64,000 nt of DNA from Hemerocallis citrina. Lineage: Eukaryota; Streptophyta; Magnoliopsida; Asparagales; Asphodelaceae. The position numbers and the translations under genes are program-made. The notes under the pieces are model-generated. The model was not told the origin of the DNA, searched no databases, and saw only the letters and a program-made list of their open reading frames with translations. Location of the stretch: NCBI GenBank assembly GCA_017893485.1, contig CM030364.1, forward strand, positions 203,604,827 through 203,668,826. The letters are read 5' to 3'. Positions 60,078-64,000 of the stretch are shown here, piece after piece (within the stretch, counting starts at the first letter, position 1; every line of letters starts with the position of its first letter).

Positions 60078-63000
60078 TATAATACTCCGGATAAAATAAT
60101 ACTTTTATATATATAAATATATGTATATATTGTATTATTAATTATTTTGCTTGATTTATAAGAATATATGAATATGAATGGTTATGTTCATGATTGTGTA
60201 CATGAATGAGAGAATTGATACTAGTACATACACTAGTATATATGTATGATACATATGCAAATATTTATTTGTATGATACTACATTAAATATTTTTGCCAT
60301 CCACTCAAATCCAACCTTTCATCACACCTCCATCTTGATCAAGGGCTAAAATTGAGCCATGGGGAAAAATATCTCCAAAACCATGAGCCAAGAGCATGGT
60401 TTGCATGCAAACCACCTTGCCACTTGGCTCAACCCCCTCCCCCCTTGTCCCCACATGCCGGCTACACCCCCTAGCACCCCCCCCCCCCCCGCCCCATCTC
60501 TACCTCTCTTCATTTAAGCTCTCTCCCTAACTCTCATTTCAGAAAATTCTGAAGAAAAAAAAATCCCCTAGAGCAAGTGAAAGGTAGAGAGTGATAGCAA
60601 GAAGAAAAGAATGTGATCATGGACGAACTCTTGGAGGAAGGCAAGAGGAAGATGGCTAAGCTAACCATTTCAAGCTTCAATTGAAGGGTGGGGAGTTCTA
60701 TAAACTCTAAATCTTAAGTCTTGTTTTGATTCTTGAATGAAATAAGTAGTAGTAGTAATGGGTCTCAATGGTAGAGATAGATTGTTCAAAATCTGAACAT
60801 GAAATCATAAAACACAAATGCATGCTTGTATTCCTGAATTTTCATAGAGCAATGTAGATAGAACCTGACCTTGAAATTTTTACAGCATGAACTTATATAC
60901 GTTTGGAGGCTACATTAATTATTTCAGATTTTTCTGACCTTATTTTGTATATTAAAGAAATCACTTTGGTTGACTAGGTCGTAAGGCACAGACTGATTAT
61001 GTCTTTTACCAAACCTAAATTTGAAGGACTTTTTAGAATTTATTAATACATGATCTATCTCTGAAATTTTTACCGTAGTATCCTGCGTGAATCTAGATCC
61101 TACTGAAAAAGATTGAAATAATTTTGATGACATTTGATACACATTCAAAATTATTTAAGTAAGAGTATTCATGACAGAGACTGGTAAACAGAGGAACTTT
61201 TGTACAGAATTGAAATAAGTAGAACTCATTGAATACTTGGAATCAAGATGAGAACTTTTGTGTATGATGTGTATGATGATGTCTAGTTTCTGAAAATACA
61301 TGTTTGACAATCATTGGTTATGCATGTGACTTATTGTGAAATTTTAAGTAAGTATTGTGCAGAACATAGTCAGAATTGACACACCGATGAGATTGCAACT
61401 CTATGGCTCTGTATGGGCAAAATTTGAAGAAATGTTTAACTAGGAAGTTATAGTAGACATTCTAAGATATCCAACAAGCCTTGTGTGAAGGAATAACTGC
61501 AAGTATAGTAATAGTTATGATTTTTACAAGATTAGACAGAGATCAGTTTGTGAATTATAGGCTCTGTTTGTTTAAGCACTTTATATATGGTTTTATACAC
61601 CTGAGAAAGATGATTGTTTTTACAGTATCAAATGAAATAATTTTCAAATATGAACAACTAGGAAGTTATCCATCTCTGTGTCATTCCGATGAGCGAGTGG
61701 GTTTTTATGCTATCGGTAAGGTGCAGCCAGTGTATAGTGAGTACATTGTCTGATCATTGTAAGGCTTTTTAGAGTAACTAGATGGATGAATCTGAAGCAA
61801 TGGTCAACTAGGGAGTTGTCGCCTAGATTCATAGCTTTCCAGAATGGGAAAGAACATCCAAATTTGAGTTATATTTTGAGAATTATGACCCTTTTAATTT
61901 CTGGATAGAATCAACTCAGTCTGGAAATCCTAATTTTGACTAAGTGTTAGAGAGTACAATTTTCCCTTTTGTGATTTAGGGTTAATGGTCTTACTATTGG
62001 GGATAATTGGTGATGTTACTTGTCTTAATGTTGTTAAACTCCTGTGGAAGACGTTTGTGACATGAGTTTATTATCGGGGTAGAGTGATACCCTATGACCA
62101 ACGACCCTAAGCAAATTGGAAACTTTCGCCTAGACGTTGGACGTCTAATTCGTGTTGTCGAATTCATGCTAATGGAGGGTGAACATGGACCGTGGAGATG
62201 GAAGAAATCCAAGATAAGGGAAGTGGCAAGAAAGGGAATGTGTCGCTAGGGCCACGAGTCAATAGGTGGAATTTGAGAGCAACCTTAATCACCTTAATAA
62301 TTAAAATAAGTCTTGGATAAGAATAATGTGTCAGATATCTGTAACTTGCACTTTTACTAGCAGACCATAGTCGGGTGTTGTAATTTTCCTGTCGTAGGAA
62401 TACAGATTGTGTTCTCAAGTATTGAGATCACGAATCTCGTATCTCGATCTGTTAATTCCTGAAGGGCCGGGGTAAAGAACGGGAAAGCGACTCTTGTCGG
62501 ATAGGGGGCTTTGATCCTGGAAGCTGTCATGTTCTTATGTGCGCAGACACAAACAGACCATGGGGCTGCTGTCTCGTGGATCTTGATGTCATGGGTGCAT
62601 GGGTTTGTACCTGTAAGTTCATCATGGCTTGTTAAGTGAGGTCCGGGCACCGGGCACTATGTGGTAAATGCGATCACCACGAGAGTGACTGCAGTAACAG
62701 GAGGACCAAATAACTACAACCTTCTCAAACATGGTAAATCTATTAGGAACAGGACAAGTACAAGAGTAGGATGCATGGCGAAGTTTTGAAACCCTAAGAT
62801 TGGAGACAGACGGCTAGATTTGGAGCGTATGTAGTATGGGATGCATGCATTTCCCAAATCTTGCTTGCATTAGAATAAGGAATGTGACTGATGCATTTAA
62901 TTTGTTAGATCATGGCATATAACAACACTATAACCTGAATCCATTAATCCCTTATTTGACATCACTTTTTCTCTTTTGCTTAAATTATGATTTGTGGTTG

Positions 63001-63316
63001 CCAGTTTGGAGATCGCTGCTATTATCAGTGTTGCGTCAGTATATGTACTGACGTTTCCCACCTTGTAGGTATCGGGAGCCGATCCACAGGTACAGCAGAT
63101 CTCGAGTTACTCCAAGCATCCAAGTGGAATTATTCAAATGTTATTGTAAATTTGTAATCTTGTAAAATTCTATTGGACATTGTAATACTTGTAATTGTAA
63201 CTATTACATGGAATAAAAGTTTTAATTTTCTTGTATTTTTCTGTGATTGTGACTATTTGAGGTTCAATTCATGGATTGTGTCTCAAATTTTTTTTATAGA
63301 GATTTGGGGCGCTAAA
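60078..63316 (+). repeat. 3' LTR of T2
   Basis: Starts TATAATACTCCGG (TG decayed to TA). It is about 180 bp longer than the 5' LTR, mainly from an extra block near 61300-61495 that the 5' LTR lacks. No gene. Confidence 0.95.
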
Positions 63317-63372
63317 AAAAATAGCAATAACAACCAAAGTGTAGAAGGAAAGCAGAATGGAACAATAGTTAC

Positions 63373-64000
63373 CTGCATGCTCGCCTGAGACCACCTCATA
63401 TAGCTGGACTCGATGGTATTGCACTCCATGGTCTGTCGATCCCATGGCGGGGCGAGCTTTTCAACAACTTTGATCGCCACAGGACCCTTGGACAGGGTAT
63501 CGGTGACCCAAACGGCCCATTCAGGGGCCCACGGTCGGAGCCCCACGTTGCCCAGGACCTCATGGGACTCTGTTGAGAGGGAGGTCATCCTTTACAACCT
63601 CAGTAACCTTCAGGTTACTTGAGCTTGGGGCCGTTTTAGAAGAGGCGGGAGTATCGGGGACCGCCAGAGTCTTCTGTGTCTTCGACTTCGGTTGGGAAGG
63701 TTCTTCGGAACCCCCCCGGGAAGAGACCTTCCCCTGCTTCTCCTTTTTGGCCTGATCAGCTTTCTTCTTCTTCAGCAAGGCCGTCCTCTCAGCGATCTCT
63801 GTATCGTCCATATCTTCAAAGGAAAGGGAAGTGCATAAGATGAAGAAAATAACTTGAATAAAAAGGCAACGAAAGACATACTATAATTAATAAGGCTCAG
63901 TCCGATCTGAGCTAGATGCCTCTCCGTCACATTCGGCCAACCAATGTTGCTGTCTGCACATATCCGATCGACCACTGCCCACTCCTCTGCCGTCAGATCG
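63373..64000 (-). pseudogene. O2 aORF1 exons 1 (end) and 2
   Basis: At the window edge exon 1 ends with WAVVDRICADSNIGWPNVT and ERHLAQIGLS, matching VTERYLARIGLS of O1. Intron 1 is 63814-63881 (GTATGT...GAAG, 68 bp, phase 1). Exon 2 begins NMDDTEIAERTALLKKKK (63813), shifts frame near 63580, and continues as APEWAVWVTDTLSKGPVA and KVVEKLAPPWDRQ, ending ASMQ before a GTAACT donor at 63372 (phase 0). O1 and M align across this segment. The N-terminal part lies outside the window. Confidence 0.7.

Larger units (their letters stand above)
52327..63316 (+). mobile_element. T2: chromovirus inserted in intron 2 of O2 aORF1
   Basis: LTRs 52327-55382 (3056 bp) and 60078-63316 (3239 bp), iMet-like primer site, gag, protease, RT, RNase H, integrase, remnant chromodomain and PPT. 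Poly-A on both flanks (52321-52326, 63314-63321) hides the exact target duplication but is compatible with AAAAA. Related to T1 (similar gag and pol) but a distinct family by LTR. Confidence 0.95.
50660..64000 (+). mobile_element. O2: Tat-like element, antisense gene region, split by T2
   Basis: Left to right: a degenerate about 60-bp repeat (50770-50955), an aORF2 coil on the minus strand (51330-51640), aORF1 exon 3 (51840-52298), then after T2, aORF1 exons 2 and 1 (63373-64000). This order equals O1, so O2 is + oriented and its 3' LTR would lie right of the window. No O2 gag-pol is seen. Confidence 0.7.

Overview
This window looks like heterochromatic, transposon-filled DNA from a flowering plant nuclear genome, probably a eudicot. 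The evidence is AT-rich DNA packed with plant-type Ty3/gypsy LTR retrotransposons of the Tat and chromovirus (Tekay/Del-like) lineages, an Ac-like hAT element, Helitron ends and minisatellites. I see no convincing single-copy host gene, rRNA, tRNA or CRISPR. Almost every reading frame belongs to a mobile element and is broken, so most coding entries are pseudogenes.

Layout. Labels are mine. O1 (1-21453, + oriented) is the 3' part of an old Tat-like element: an antisense spliced ORF, a 58-bp minisatellite, a polypurine tract (PPT) and a 3' LTR. A solo LTR, F (2762-20631), sits inside the O1 minisatellite. Inside F lies M (4056-18566, minus strand), a full-length Tat element with two LTRs, gag, pol with an archaeal-type RNase H, a 113-bp array, two antisense genes (aORF1, aORF2) and a 57-bp array. 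From 21454 to 27149 there is mostly unassigned DNA with a short Helitron (21688-21950), the 3' end of another Tat element S (24750-25445) and a Helitron-like 3' end. A 3.6-kb hAT element with perfect 8-bp target duplications lies at 27158-30772. T1 (31896-46961, minus) is a chromovirus whose 3' LTR is split by a related solo LTR, B (34030-37697). E (47130-50655, +) is a truncated element with LTR, tRNA-iMet primer site and leader. O2 (50660-64000) is a third Tat-like element showing its antisense genes, split by chromovirus T2 (52327-63316, +).

How the parts relate. The three Tat copies M, O1 and O2 share one plan: gag-pol in one direction, then a minisatellite, then an antisense spliced gene. 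That gene has a Transposase_28/plant-mobile-like N-terminal part and a coiled-coil C-terminal part; a second minisatellite and the PPT/LTR follow. Intron 1 (phase 1) and the donor of intron 2 (phase 0) fall at the same place in all three copies although their sequences have diverged strongly. M and O1 also have a TATA box just upstream of this gene. T2 landed inside intron 2 of the O2 copy. T1 and E share a second unexpected feature: an acidic, coiled-coil ORF between the 5' LTR and gag. These two accessory genes are the best candidates here for under-described biology.
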